Shown here one piece after another: positions 16,472 through 27,012 of a stretch of DNA of 64,000 nt. This DNA is from Prochlorococcus marinus str. MIT 0919. Lineage in GTDB: Bacteria; Cyanobacteriota; Cyanobacteriia; PCC-6307; Cyanobiaceae. The first letter of the stretch is position 1; every line of letters starts with the position of its first letter. The position numbers were made by a program, and so were the translations under genes. Below the pieces are notes generated by a model that was given only the letters and a program-made list of their open reading frames with translations, was not told the DNA's origin and did no database searches. The DNA lies in the NCBI RefSeq assembly GCF_027359375.1, contig NZ_CP114779.1, positions 124,001-188,000 on the forward strand, read 5' to 3'.

Positions 16472-17017
16472 CTATTCCATTTTTCTCTTTATTATTGAAC
16501 TAACAGCTTTGAAGTCTTCGAAGTCAGCTGATTTGCATAATTCAAAAATAGCAGTTTCTGTTGTTGTAACTATTGCACCAGACATCGAGAGTCTTTGTAG
16601 AGATGTTTCGTGGTCAATAGTTCTTCTGCTGCCAATGCTATCAACAGGAATAAATATGTTCTTTCCACTATTTATGTAATCCAAAGCACTTTGCATGATA
16701 CATACATGCGATTCAATCCCACAAATTATTATATTTTCGAATGCATTTGATTTTAACTCTCTTGATAGATCTTTGCAATGAAAGCTACTAAAACTCATTT
16801 TTTTATAGGCTTGAAAGTCTAAACATTTATTTATTTGTTCAATTGTTTTGCCAAGCTTTTCAGGATTTTGCTCAGTCACATATATTTTCATATTAAATAT
16901 TTTACAGGCATCAATTAATCTATTTATATTCCACATAATTAACTCTTTGTTTTCAATAGAAGTCACCAATTTTTCCTGCACATCAATAATTATAAGCGCA
17001 GTATTTTGTTGGCTCAT
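16472..17017 (-). CDS. isochorismatase-family cysteine hydrolase
   Basis: The catalytic triad of the family is visible: Asp in ALIIIDVQEKL, Lys in AYKKMSFSSF, and Cys in CGIESHVCIMQSALD. Such enzymes hydrolyse amides or vinyl ethers; the YcaC/ISOC1-like branch has unknown substrates. The frame is open to 17086, but the Met at 17017 (MSQQNTALIIIDVQ) gives a family-normal 181-aa protein and I prefer it. No enterobactin or nicotinamidase genes are near. Confidence 0.8.
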   Translation of the reverse strand: MSQQNTALIIIDVQEKLVTSIENKELIMWNINRLIDACKIFNMKIYVTEQNPEKLGKTIEQINKCLDFQAYKKMSFSSFHCKDLSRELKSNAFENIIICGIESHVCIMQSALDYINSGKNIFIPVDSIGSRRTIDHETSLQRLSMSGAIVTTTETAIFELCKSADFEDFKAVSSIIKRKME

Positions 17018-17222
17018 AACCAAGTTGTTTCTATAGATTTTATCCCTCGCCCTTACTCCTCGAAGTTTAATGAAATTTTTCACCATAGAATTCTACTTAT
17101 CCTATTTATTAAAATTATAATTCCTTGCCTGCCGGGAAAGCTTTCTATCATATGCCCTTCGCTATATAATAAGTTCATATACCTATAGATCTTACTCTCA
17201 CCCCTCTCATTAGCTGTTATTA

Positions 17223-17696
17223 TTGAGAAAGGGGTATTGGTATTTGCAATTGAAAGTATCTTTCTCAAAAGTCCCAACGCCTTTAGAGCTCGAATTGCAC
17301 CAAGAAGGTAGGAGGTTGACACCACAAAGAAAGAAAGTATTGGATCTCTTTCAGAGAATTGGAGGTGGAAAACATTTGAGTGCAGAGGAAGTCCACGCAA
17401 AATTAATTCAATCTAAATCAAGGGTATCTCTGGCAACTGTTTATCGAACACTTAGGCTGTTGGTTAAAATGGGGTTCATCCATGAATTAGAACTTTCTGA
17501 GGGCGGTCATAGGTTTGAACTTCTCAGCCAGGATCATCCCGATCACCACCATCTGGTTTGTATTAATTGTGGAAGAACAGAGGAATTTGAAAGTGAGCAA
17601 GTTGTTATTGCTGGCAGGGAAGCTGCTAATAGAGAAGGATTTAAGCTAATTGAATCAACACTAAATGTTCGAGGTATCTGCCCTAAATGCCTTTGA
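17223..17696 (+). CDS. Fur-family metal- or redox-responsive repressor
   Basis: A winged-helix domain (RRLTPQRKKVLDLFQ, AEEVHAKL, VSLATVYRTLRLL) is followed by the metal site HPDHHHLVCINCG and a C-terminal GICPKCL, i.e. two CxxC pairs for structural zinc. This is the Fur/PerR/Zur fold. Which metal is sensed is not clear from the sequence. All possible starts in the frame are TTG; the first codons (to about residue 18) are uncertain. It converges with the ArsS gene. Confidence 0.85.
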   Translation: MRKGYWYLQLKVSFSKVPTPLELELHQEGRRLTPQRKKVLDLFQRIGGGKHLSAEEVHAKLIQSKSRVSLATVYRTLRLLVKMGFIHELELSEGGHRFELLSQDHPDHHHLVCINCGRTEEFESEQVVIAGREAANREGFKLIESTLNVRGICPKCL

Positions 17697-17726
17697 AATT
17701 ATTTCTTTTTAATTAAAGATATGATT

Positions 17727-18665
17727 TCACGAAAGAGAACCTCCGCAACTGGATCCATTACCTGCTGTACAGCCAAAGCAATGTTCACCTACCCTTATCA
17801 ATTGGCCTTCGATTAGACTTTTATTTCGAATTAGCTCTGCAATAGATGTTGGTCCAACTATATTATTAATTCCTAGTTGTTGATTAAAATCGCAGTCATA
17901 TAAATCCCCCTTCCAGTCCACACTAATAGTTTCTAGACACATTATTGAATTTAGATTTTTCGAATTATAATTCTTTATTAAGAGCTCTCTGTATGAATCT
18001 AGTTTCCCTTCTGATTTAAGTTGATTTGCAAAACGTTTTATAGGCATATTTGTAATTACCAATAAATTGTTAAATCTGATTTTATATCTATCCCATAACT
18101 CTTTCTTGTAAATAGCTTCAAGACCCTTCTGGTCAGGTGGCAATTTGTCACCTTGTGGATTGTAAACTAAGTCTAGAGTTAAGTTGCTACCATTATTACC
18201 ATACCCAAGTTTATTTAAGTCTTTTAGACCCTCAATGCTTTTTTTGAAAACGCCATTACCCCTTTGAATATCTACATTAGACTCTTCATAGCAAGGTAAT
18301 GAGGCAATTACTTTCACTTTATTATTTGCGAGAAATTCTGATAAGTATTCATATCCATACTCTTTCAATATAGTTAGATTACATCTATCAATTACTTCTA
18401 CATTTAGTGCTCTGCATTTCACTATTAATTCTTTAAAATAAGGGTGCATCTCAGGTGCTCCCCCTGTAATATCTAAAGTTTTTATTTCATACATTTCTAA
18501 TACTTTAGGGATAAGATCAACAGTTTTCTTCTCCATCATCTCTTTTCTGTTAGGGCTTGCATCTACATGGCAATGCTTGCAAGCTTGGTTGCATTTATAA
18601 CCTAGGTTTACCTGAAGAATAGAAAGTGCCTTTTTTTTTACTCTTGGGAACGTATGATTAATCAT
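17727..18665 (-). CDS. arsS: radical SAM protein ArsS (arsenosugar biosynthesis family)
   Basis: The radical SAM cluster motif C25-x3-C29-x2-C32 occurs in LGYKCNQACKHCHVDASP. DITGGAPEMHP supplies the SAM-binding GGE-like segment. The C-terminal HCFGCTAGNGSSCGG and the CLETISVDWKGDLYDCDFNQ block match the ArsS family, in which extra cysteines bind a second cluster. ArsS acts on dimethylarsenate to form the 5'-deoxyadenosyl-arsenic bond of arsenosugars. No arsM, arsR or arsenate reductase gene is adjacent. Function is from family membership. Confidence 0.8.
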   Translation of the reverse strand: MINHTFPRVKKKALSILQVNLGYKCNQACKHCHVDASPNRKEMMEKKTVDLIPKVLEMYEIKTLDITGGAPEMHPYFKELIVKCRALNVEVIDRCNLTILKEYGYEYLSEFLANNKVKVIASLPCYEESNVDIQRGNGVFKKSIEGLKDLNKLGYGNNGSNLTLDLVYNPQGDKLPPDQKGLEAIYKKELWDRYKIRFNNLLVITNMPIKRFANQLKSEGKLDSYRELLIKNYNSKNLNSIMCLETISVDWKGDLYDCDFNQQLGINNIVGPTSIAELIRNKSLIEGQLIRVGEHCFGCTAGNGSSCGGSLS

Positions 18666-18727
18666 GTTGCTACATGTTGGGAATTGTATAATGTTAAGTT
18701 CCTATGGATTTAAAACTAGGAAACTTC

Positions 18728-19945
18728 CTATGTATTAAATTTCTCATATCTTCTTTTCGCAAGATTAATAACCCACTCTATATATTCATTGTGCCCACCA
18801 CTCATTATAACATCAAATTTTAATGGATCTTCTGCATCAGTAATACCCTCAAGACTTATACTAGAGGATGGTCTCTCTACTTCTCCATGACTGCTATCAA
18901 CAAATATAATCTTATTCTGAGTTTGAAACTCTTCTCCTAATCTTTGAATAAGAGTAAGAAAACCTCTATCACTGCCACCTCTCAACCATTTTCTCTCTGA
19001 TGAAGATTTGTTTGAAGTAATAGTATCTCCAACTCCTATAATCGTAGGCATAAATTTCTTGGGTATCTTGTTAATTGCCTCTCTAACACATTCTTCAACA
19101 TTGTCAGGTGCAAACCTAACATTATAGTTTTCGCCAAAAGGAGATCTTTTATAAACTTGTTGGAAAAATTTGTTTAATAATACAAGTAAGCCTGCCTCTT
19201 TCAAAGCACCATTTATTATAATTTGAATATCAGTTGTGCCAATATCTCCAGATTTTGAATATTTAATAATCTCTTTTTTTCCATTTCTACCGAGATTAGG
19301 TGAAATATGTAGATGAAATGAATCCTCTAAACCTTTATGCTTTGCTTCTTCCATAACTTTTGCCATTACAGACTCCATAGCTTTTTGTAATTTGATTTGC
19401 ATGTCAACCTGATTAGGCACGAGATTAAATAGCGAATTTAAATTTATAGCTGGTGAAAACCTGGTGTCACATATTGCTTTCTCCGCTTCTTTATGTAAAT
19501 CATTAGCATCTAAGGATGGCATTAAAATATTTAACTCTTGATACATTAATTTTTTCATTGTTCTGGGTATCTCCTCCAAGAAAAATTTTTCTTCTTCACT
19601 TATTCCCTGACAACTACTTTCACCAAATTTATTTTGATATTCAACACCACAGGCAGCCAGACCAGGGAGATAAAGACCTTTTTCCTTGGCGCCCTTTTTA
19701 GAACCTATTGACCTTTCAATTATCCTATTCACCCCTCTGAAGCCTTCATGTTCCCCACAGGTTAGAACAGCAAATTCATTCCTAAATTTAGATACAGCTT
19801 GCACATAGTCTTTGTTTATTACTCTTTTGAGGGGGTCTTTAACTAATGGAATACAAACTCCATCAATATCTTGAACTATAAGAATATATTCTAATCTTTG
19901 AAGTTCTCTCAGGAGAGAGAGCTTCTTCTTCTCTTTGACTTCCAT
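18728..19945 (-). CDS. ggpP: glucosylglycerol-3-phosphate phosphatase family (GgpP/StpA)
   Basis: Strong resemblance to cyanobacterial StpA/GgpP along its length: LIVQDIDGVCIPLVKDPLK (residues 22-40, HAD-like DxD at Asp26/Asp28), GLYLPGLAACGV, SFHLHISPNLGRNGK, IIGVGDTITSN and GGSDRGFL. GgpP dephosphorylates glucosylglycerol phosphate made by GgpS to give the osmolyte glucosylglycerol. No GgpS-like synthase lies in this window, so it may act on another sugar phosphate. Length 405 aa is normal. Divergent from the 506-aa unknown gene, with a small inverted repeat between them. Confidence 0.75.
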   Translation of the reverse strand: MEVKEKKKLSLLRELQRLEYILIVQDIDGVCIPLVKDPLKRVINKDYVQAVSKFRNEFAVLTCGEHEGFRGVNRIIERSIGSKKGAKEKGLYLPGLAACGVEYQNKFGESSCQGISEEEKFFLEEIPRTMKKLMYQELNILMPSLDANDLHKEAEKAICDTRFSPAINLNSLFNLVPNQVDMQIKLQKAMESVMAKVMEEAKHKGLEDSFHLHISPNLGRNGKKEIIKYSKSGDIGTTDIQIIINGALKEAGLLVLLNKFFQQVYKRSPFGENYNVRFAPDNVEECVREAINKIPKKFMPTIIGVGDTITSNKSSSERKWLRGGSDRGFLTLIQRLGEEFQTQNKIIFVDSSHGEVERPSSSISLEGITDAEDPLKFDVIMSGGHNEYIEWVINLAKRRYEKFNT

Positions 19946-20039
19946 CTTAAAATACTACTTAAGATTTTATTGATGTAAGTATATTAAAGCCTTTTCTTAG
20001 ACCGATATCTATATGTTTCATTATGATAGTTACCAAACT

Positions 20040-20058
20040 ATAGTTAAATCTTAACTAT
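20040..20058. promoter_or_regulatory. inverted repeat in the ggpP divergent intergenic region
   Basis: ATAGTTAA (20040-20047) and TTAACTAT (20051-20058) form an exact inverted repeat with a 3-base spacer. A further ATAGTTA copy lies just upstream. It sits between two divergent genes, as an operator would, but a chance AT-rich repeat is possible. Confidence 0.3.
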
Positions 20059-20155
20059 TCTCTTCTGACATGCTAATGATTTATTATCAATTTTTAGCTA
20101 AAATAGTAAAATGCACTACCTTGATCTAAAAGGATTTAATTGAGCTTGATATTGC

Positions 20156-21676
20156 ATGAGAAACAATTTTTTTGTTAATTCCAAAGACCCAGAATTAATT
20201 GCTTTAAGGCTAAAGCAATTAGAAGAAGGCAAAATAGGTTTTTATAGTGTTGGCTTGTATCCAGCTTCGCTTGCTTATAATTCTGCAATTCATACAGGTG
20301 GAGAAGATATTTTATTGGCTCCAAGGGAAGGACGAGATATTATGGGAGCTTTTGATGATTCTATCCTTTCGGGAATGGAAGATAAATACATAGACAAAGT
20401 TATAAATATGTCAACCCACACTGAACTACAAGGTTCAGTTATTAACTCCCTAGAATATTTATTCTTAAAATGTGAATTAGTTATCTTAAGTGCTAATAGT
20501 AATCATATAGAAGAAGATCTTATAAAAGCTATCGAAATTCGCAAGAATCTAAGCAGAGAAGAAGTTGTCATAGCATGTCTAGTAGGTTCATTTTGCTATG
20601 AGAAATCCTCATCTAAAGCATATTTACTTTGCCAAAAAGAGACAAACTTGGCTTTTTTTTCAGGTTTTCATAGGCATGGCGCTTTACGCAATCCAAGAGA
20701 CAGCTTTACAGCAAATTTTTGTCATCCAGATGCTTTTACTGCCTTGTTTGGAGCTAGGTTGTTAGATAAAATTTCACCAAATATTCAGGTTGTTTCAGGT
20801 GTTCATAATTTAGAGGGCCAGTATGTTAAGGCCTCTAAGAACATGTCTTCAATTTTTGCAGGATTTGCTCATACATTTCATAAGGATAATCCAGGTTTGT
20901 TGCCTACATTGCTTACCTTGCTTTTAGATCAATGCCTAAATCAAGCAGCAATTGTTTCCATGAGTAGGCCTGATAGAAGCTCTTTATATTCCAAGCAGCC
21001 ATTCCCGATAACTGAACTCGGTTATGGAGTGCAATTAATAGAGGCGGCTGTTATTAGAGACGGTGACATGCAGCAAGTGAGAGATCATACTTTCTCTCAG
21101 TTAACAGCAATGGTTGCAGATGTTAAAGGAAGCATGATGCTCCCCCAGGCTGGAAGCCCAACTCGCAATTTTCAAGTTGGTCAGGTTTTAGCTCAGAAGC
21201 TATTTGCACTTAAGCGTTGCCCTTTAGATATTGATGAGCTTTTTAATTGGTGTGATGATGCAGGCCTTAGGCGCGGTGGTTTAGAAGGTTTGACTTCTTT
21301 GCAATATTTACCTGAAATCCTTAAGGCTTATTTAATACCCTTTCAAGACTCTTCAATGATAACACTTTTATATATAAGTATTTTTGGCAGTAATGACTGT
21401 AAAAAGCTTGCTTACGAAGTCTTAACTGAAAGTAGAGAACTTATAGCTTATTGCAAAGAATCAGTAAAGCTATCTCAAGGTCAATACCTTTCTAAGCTAT
21501 TAGATAATGCTCATATCGAAAAATCCAAAAATATTATTGTTAACTCTATTTTGAATAATTCTTTTTCATTGCTTGAATCTAATGATTATTTTATTGATTT
21601 AATTCCAGATGATATATCAAATGCATATAGTCATTCAGTAGAATTAATAAATATTATTCAAGCCGAATTGTTTTAA
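20156..21676 (+). CDS. large conserved protein of unknown function, 506 aa
   Basis: I do not recognise a named family. The N-terminal third (GKIGFYSVGLYPASLAYNSA ... MGAFDDSIL ... STHTELQG ... CELVILSANSNHIEED) has a Rossmann-like look, reminiscent of the nucleotide-binding half of glycerol-3-phosphate or opine-type dehydrogenases. The middle (FFSGFHRHGALRNPRDSFTANFCHPDA) and the helical C-terminal half (NPGLLPTLLTLLLDQCLNQA; RRGGLEGLTSLQYLPEIL) look strongly conserved. The last ~120 residues are Ser/Asn/Leu-rich and less constrained. It starts at ATG and is followed 13 bases later by a kinase-like gene, so the two form an operon. Confidence 0.75.
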   Translation: MRNNFFVNSKDPELIALRLKQLEEGKIGFYSVGLYPASLAYNSAIHTGGEDILLAPREGRDIMGAFDDSILSGMEDKYIDKVINMSTHTELQGSVINSLEYLFLKCELVILSANSNHIEEDLIKAIEIRKNLSREEVVIACLVGSFCYEKSSSKAYLLCQKETNLAFFSGFHRHGALRNPRDSFTANFCHPDAFTALFGARLLDKISPNIQVVSGVHNLEGQYVKASKNMSSIFAGFAHTFHKDNPGLLPTLLTLLLDQCLNQAAIVSMSRPDRSSLYSKQPFPITELGYGVQLIEAAVIRDGDMQQVRDHTFSQLTAMVADVKGSMMLPQAGSPTRNFQVGQVLAQKLFALKRCPLDIDELFNWCDDAGLRRGGLEGLTSLQYLPEILKAYLIPFQDSSMITLLYISIFGSNDCKKLAYEVLTESRELIAYCKESVKLSQGQYLSKLLDNAHIEKSKNIIVNSILNNSFSLLESNDYFIDLIPDDISNAYSHSVELINIIQAELF

Positions 21677-21689
21677 AGTCTTTTAATAA

Positions 21690-22847
21690 ATGATTGATAA
21701 TATTTACTTTAGCCATGATCAATTGCAAGAAATAGCTTCTTACTTTTGTGAACATAATGTTATATTTAATATAAAAAAGCTTAAGTCTGGAAATATAAAT
21801 AATACATATTTAGTATCGCCAACACCTAAAGATAATAATAGTAGTTTTATTTTGCAATTAATAAACCCTTTGGTTTTTCAAAAACCAGAAATGATTATTG
21901 ATAACTATTTAATATTCTTGGATATTATTGATAACCATATTGATTCATCTTCAAATCCTACTTCTTCTGATTTTTTACTTTTCCCTGAACTATTACCTAA
22001 TTTAGATAATGGTAAATATTTTCTTAAATATAAAACAAATATTTGGAGGGGCATTCATTATATACAGAATACGCTTACCATTGAATCAATTACTTCCACA
22101 AGACAAGCAGAGAATTTGGGAAATTCTCTTAATGTATTTCATAGATTAACTAGAGAATTTCCACTAGATAGACTTTTTCGAGTTATAGAAAATTTCCATA
22201 ATATTGATTATTACTTATATGAGTATGATCAAATGCATAATTCTTCTCAACTGAAATTTATATTACAATCTAACTTGTTTGTCAGAGTTAGTAAAATAGC
22301 AGCCTTTATTATAGAAAATCGGACTAAATATACAAGTTTAGTTGAATTGGGTAAGAAGGAAAATCTATCTTATGGTCTAATACATGGGGATACAAAAATA
22401 ACCAACTATCTTTTCAATAAATCAGATGAATCCGTTAAATCTATAATTGATCTTGATACCATTCAAGAAGGGTACTTGATCCTTGACCTTGCTGATTGTC
22501 TTCGTTCGATCTGTAATAAAGTAGGCGAAGACACTTTGAATATCGAGTTAGTAGACTTTGATTTAGACATCTTTGAATCCTTTTTAAGAGGATATATAGC
22601 CTCCCCTGGCCAACGTTTGAATTCGGCCGACTTAATTCATATACCTTATTTTGTTTCCTATATTTGCTTTGAACTTTGTTTAAGGTTTTTTACTGATTTC
22701 CTAAAGGGGAGCAATTATTTTAAAGCTGATTTCTCAACCCAAAATTTGCTTAGAGCTGAAGTGCAAATTAAATTGCTTAAACTGCTTGAGATGAAAAATG
22801 ACTCGTTGATGAAAATTATAAATGGATTCAAGAATCTCTTTCAGTAG
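21690..22847 (+). CDS. APH-fold kinase, N-acetylhexosamine 1-kinase-like
   Basis: 385 aa of the aminoglycoside phosphotransferase fold. The start shows KLKSGNINNTYLV and FILQLINPLVFQKPEMIIDN, as in NahK-type sugar-1-kinases. The catalytic Brenner loop is LIHGDTKITNYLF (HGD, Asn) and the metal site is IIDLDTIQEG. It should phosphorylate a sugar or small alcohol using a nucleotide triphosphate. The partner 506-aa gene and the divergent GgpP phosphatase suggest sugar or osmolyte metabolism. Exact substrate unknown. Antibiotic resistance is unlikely. Confidence 0.75.
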   Translation: MIDNIYFSHDQLQEIASYFCEHNVIFNIKKLKSGNINNTYLVSPTPKDNNSSFILQLINPLVFQKPEMIIDNYLIFLDIIDNHIDSSSNPTSSDFLLFPELLPNLDNGKYFLKYKTNIWRGIHYIQNTLTIESITSTRQAENLGNSLNVFHRLTREFPLDRLFRVIENFHNIDYYLYEYDQMHNSSQLKFILQSNLFVRVSKIAAFIIENRTKYTSLVELGKKENLSYGLIHGDTKITNYLFNKSDESVKSIIDLDTIQEGYLILDLADCLRSICNKVGEDTLNIELVDFDLDIFESFLRGYIASPGQRLNSADLIHIPYFVSYICFELCLRFFTDFLKGSNYFKADFSTQNLLRAEVQIKLLKLLEMKNDSLMKIINGFKNLFQ

Positions 22848-22945
22848 TCAGCTTACCCAAACTTATTTCCTAATATGACTTAAATATGTACATTCATCTT
22901 CTTTTCCTATTACTCTTTATAAGATAAACATTTTCTCTTTTAGCA

Positions 22946-23650
22946 GTGTCAAAGGAATTAACTCACAGAGGTCATGAACTTAAAGAGCTTGGTTGGTCTG
23001 AGCAAGATATTTTTCGTTATATCGAGCTTTGGGATTATAGACAACGTTGGGGAGCTATAAATCTCGAAAGAGATGATAGGCTATTTTTACGCAAAGCCGA
23101 ATCCGCTCTACCAAAGATCCAAACGCAAAAGGTTTCAGTAAAAAAACCTTTAAAAGAAAAGAATTATTACACTAGAATTCTTTTTTTCTTAGATACCATG
23201 AATACCATGGAGAAAGAGTTAGATGTCCCTAAAGGTACAAAGGGTCTTTGGACAATATTGCTTGAAGAAGAGTTAAGACTCCTAGATTACTTTCAACCTG
23301 TTTTAGGCTTGCCAGATACTCTAAAAGCCAAAGCTTTCAATCCCTTTAGAGAGCAATTTATTTCTTCTGCTCTTGAGAGTTATAAAAAAGATACAGAGAT
23401 GAGAGAGTTTGATTTTAATGTATTAACTTCTTCTTTAGAAGAAAAAAGTAATAAGAAGTGCTTACCTCTTAGAGAAGATAAATATATTAATGAAAAATCA
23501 TATCCTCTTATAAAAAAAGATAAGGTTGAAATCTTAAGGAAACAAGTAAGAGAGCAATTCGCACCTTTAGTTAGGACTACCCTTCCTTCCTTATCAGAGT
23601 CAGATAAACCTAATCCTCCAGAAGATTGGATACCAGAATCAAATTCTTGA
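22946..23650 (+). CDS. conserved hypothetical protein, 234 aa
   Basis: A soluble, charged protein starting at GTG. The N-terminus has THRGHELKELGWSEQDIFRY, YIELWDYRQRWGAINLERDD and RLFLRKAESALP, then a helical central region. It ends in a Pro/Ser-rich tail (PNPPEDWIPESNS). No catalytic motif known to me. It precedes metY by 31 bases and could be co-transcribed with methionine genes. Confidence 0.65.
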   Translation: MSKELTHRGHELKELGWSEQDIFRYIELWDYRQRWGAINLERDDRLFLRKAESALPKIQTQKVSVKKPLKEKNYYTRILFFLDTMNTMEKELDVPKGTKGLWTILLEEELRLLDYFQPVLGLPDTLKAKAFNPFREQFISSALESYKKDTEMREFDFNVLTSSLEEKSNKKCLPLREDKYINEKSYPLIKKDKVEILRKQVREQFAPLVRTTLPSLSESDKPNPPEDWIPESNS

Positions 23651-23675
23651 GCTAGAAAGGAATATAGATAGCTAA

Positions 23676-25010
<1,335 letters not shown>

Positions 25011-25015
25011 ACTCT

Positions 25016-25028
25016 GGAGACAACTATA
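25016..25028 (+). promoter_or_regulatory. Shine-Dalgarno site of metA
   Basis: GGAG at 25016-25019 lies 8 bases before the metA ATG at 25028. Clear Shine-Dalgarno sites are uncommon in this window, so this one helps fix the metA start. Confidence 0.6.
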
Positions 25029-25921
25029 TGGCTCTAATACTTCCACGTAGTTATCATAAAATCTCTTCTGTAGAGAAGAATCATATTTCATGGATAGAGC
25101 CTGAACTTGCGGAAAGACAAGACATTAGACCTTTAAGGATTGGCATCCTAAATATTATGCCTTTAGGAAAACAGTATGAGTTTAATTTATTACATCCACT
25201 TGGCCTTTCACCACTTCAAATTGAACCTATTTGGATTCGTTTGACCTCTCATAAATATAAAACCTGGGATATAAATCACTTGGATAACCTTTATATTGAA
25301 TGGGAAAAGGCCATGAATCCAGTTCCATTAGACGGATTAATTATTACAGGCGCACCAGTAGAACACCTCCCTTTTGAAAAGGTTGATTATTGGCCAGAGC
25401 TTGTAAATCTAATAGAAGATGCAAGGGAAAATTGTGCTAGTACATTAGGCCTTTGTTGGGCTGGTTTTGCCATGGCATATATGGCTGGTGTTGATAAAAA
25501 AGTCTTTGAAAAAAAATTATTTGGAATCTATTCATTGAAAAGTCTTGTGCCGGGACATTCTATTATGGGTACGCAAGATGATAATTTCATTTGTCCACAG
25601 AGTCGTCATGCAGGGCTGCCTGATTCAGATATGGAAAATGCTCAAAGAAATGGTCTTTTAAGATTATTAGCCTACGGTGAAAAAGTAGGATATACAATTT
25701 TTGAAACTACTGACCAAAAACAATTGATGCATTTAGGTCACCCTGAATATAATGTCTCACGGTTAATATCTGAAATGGAAAGAGATAGACAAAGAGGTGA
25801 TGTTCCGCCTCCTGAAAACTTCAATCCTGAAGAACAATATACTTCTTGGAGATCTCATAGAAATTTACTTTTCCAACAATGGCTTTGGTTTTGTTATCAA
25901 AGAGTCAGTTTGCAGTACTGA
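25028..25921 (+). CDS. metA: homoserine O-acyltransferase (MetA)
   Basis: Activates homoserine with an acetyl or succinyl group. Motifs: LNIMPLGKQYEFNLLHPLG (residues 41-59), LIITGAPVEHLPFEKVDYW, the nucleophile Cys143 in TLGLCWAGFA, and MHLGHPEYN with the general-base region. Most MetA have CWxAQA; here the residues after the Cys are AGFA. Acyl donor (acetyl or succinyl) cannot be fixed reliably; its neighbour MetY suggests acetyl. Operon with metY. Confidence 0.9.
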   Translation: MALILPRSYHKISSVEKNHISWIEPELAERQDIRPLRIGILNIMPLGKQYEFNLLHPLGLSPLQIEPIWIRLTSHKYKTWDINHLDNLYIEWEKAMNPVPLDGLIITGAPVEHLPFEKVDYWPELVNLIEDARENCASTLGLCWAGFAMAYMAGVDKKVFEKKLFGIYSLKSLVPGHSIMGTQDDNFICPQSRHAGLPDSDMENAQRNGLLRLLAYGEKVGYTIFETTDQKQLMHLGHPEYNVSRLISEMERDRQRGDVPPPENFNPEEQYTSWRSHRNLLFQQWLWFCYQRVSLQY

Positions 25922-26002
25922 GAAACTGCTTAGAAAATTCTATAAATTAATAAACTATTTTAATTAATAAAATATTATTACCTTCTAAAATATATTTTAC
26001 CT

Positions 26003-26560
26003 ATGAAATACCCATGGATATATATACCCTCCTGGATGAGCGAGGATGAAACGTACATTTGGAGGAATTCTATTATTAATAATTTAGAATTTTCAAGACC
26101 AATTGTTCAAGTTTACTCTAAGAGATTTCTTGTTCCAAGATTAACTTCATTTATTGCTGATCAGCCTATTAAATATAGATATAGCGGAATGGACCATATT
26201 GCTAAAATATGGCCCAAATGGTTTATGCCATTAGTTCAAAGCCTTAATAGATATTGCCAAACAAATTTCAATGGCTGCCTTATAAATTTATATAGAGATG
26301 GTAATGACAGAATGGGATGGCACTCTGACAATGAAAAAGAACTTGACAATGAAAAATCAATTGCTTCTCTTTCTTTTGGTGCTTCAAGAGAATTATTTTT
26401 TAAAAATAGGAATAATTCTTTTAAAGAAAGCCTTCTTCTAAAAGATGGCGACCTGCTTTTAATGCATCCAGAATGCCAAAGGAATTGGCTACATTGCTTG
26501 CCTTCAAGAAAGAAGATTAAAGAATTAAGAATTAACCTAACTTTTCGATGTTATAAATAA
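26003..26560 (+). CDS. alkB: AlkB-like 2-oxoglutarate/Fe(II) DNA dealkylase
   Basis: A 185-aa dioxygenase of the ALKBH2/3-like type. Motifs: PRLTSFIADQPIKYRYSG, then LINLYRDGNDRMGWHSDNE (metal ligands His107 and Asp109), WLHCLP (His164, third metal ligand), and R-x-NLTFR, the 2-oxoglutarate-binding arginines near residues 176-182. It repairs 1-methyladenine and 3-methylcytosine. Compact and complete. It stands alone, after an AT-rich gap from metA. Confidence 0.88.
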   Translation: MKYPWIYIPSWMSEDETYIWRNSIINNLEFSRPIVQVYSKRFLVPRLTSFIADQPIKYRYSGMDHIAKIWPKWFMPLVQSLNRYCQTNFNGCLINLYRDGNDRMGWHSDNEKELDNEKSIASLSFGASRELFFKNRNNSFKESLLLKDGDLLLMHPECQRNWLHCLPSRKKIKELRINLTFRCYK

Positions 26561-26611
26561 GAGAAAACAGTAAATATTAACTCTTTAAAACTAGTTTCTT
26601 TATATGGGAGA

Positions 26612-26890
26612 TTAAGAAGTTGGCTCGTTATTTGATGATTCGGCTTTACTAGCTTCTTCTGCTTTGGCTTTGGCTTCAGCTTGAGCTTTTGCTTCAGCTG
26701 CTTTTTTTGTTTCAGCCTTGGCTTTTGCTGCTTGAGCCTCCTCTAGAGCTTTCTTCTTGGCAACTGCTTCTATGCTTTTTTGATGGTTGTAGCTTTTTGA
26801 TGTTTTACCATCAAAGAATTTTAGTATGGTTATCAGAATAGGTACATGCGCAACACCGCCAGCTATGACCAGTGCTTCATTGTAGGCCAT
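26612..26890 (-). CDS. Ala/Lys/Glu-rich tail protein, unknown
   Basis: 92 aa. A short hydrophobic N-terminus (ALVIAGGVAHVPILITILKFF) could be a membrane anchor. Residues 45-85 are a low-complexity (A,K,E)-rich helix (EEAQAAKAKAETKKAAEAKA...), probably a single alpha-helix or coiled coil. Seen here as one gene without operon partners. Function unknown. Confidence 0.6.
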   Translation of the reverse strand: MAYNEALVIAGGVAHVPILITILKFFDGKTSKSYNHQKSIEAVAKKKALEEAQAAKAKAETKKAAEAKAQAEAKAKAEEASKAESSNNEPTS

Positions 26891-27012
26891 AATTTCAATA
26901 GTAACTAGCTGTAATTCTACATATAAAAAGTATGCTATTTAGTTGTAGTTATAAAATGTTTTGTTGTTCTTTATATAGCTTTACTTTTAAACACACTTTT
27001 GAGCTTTATTTT

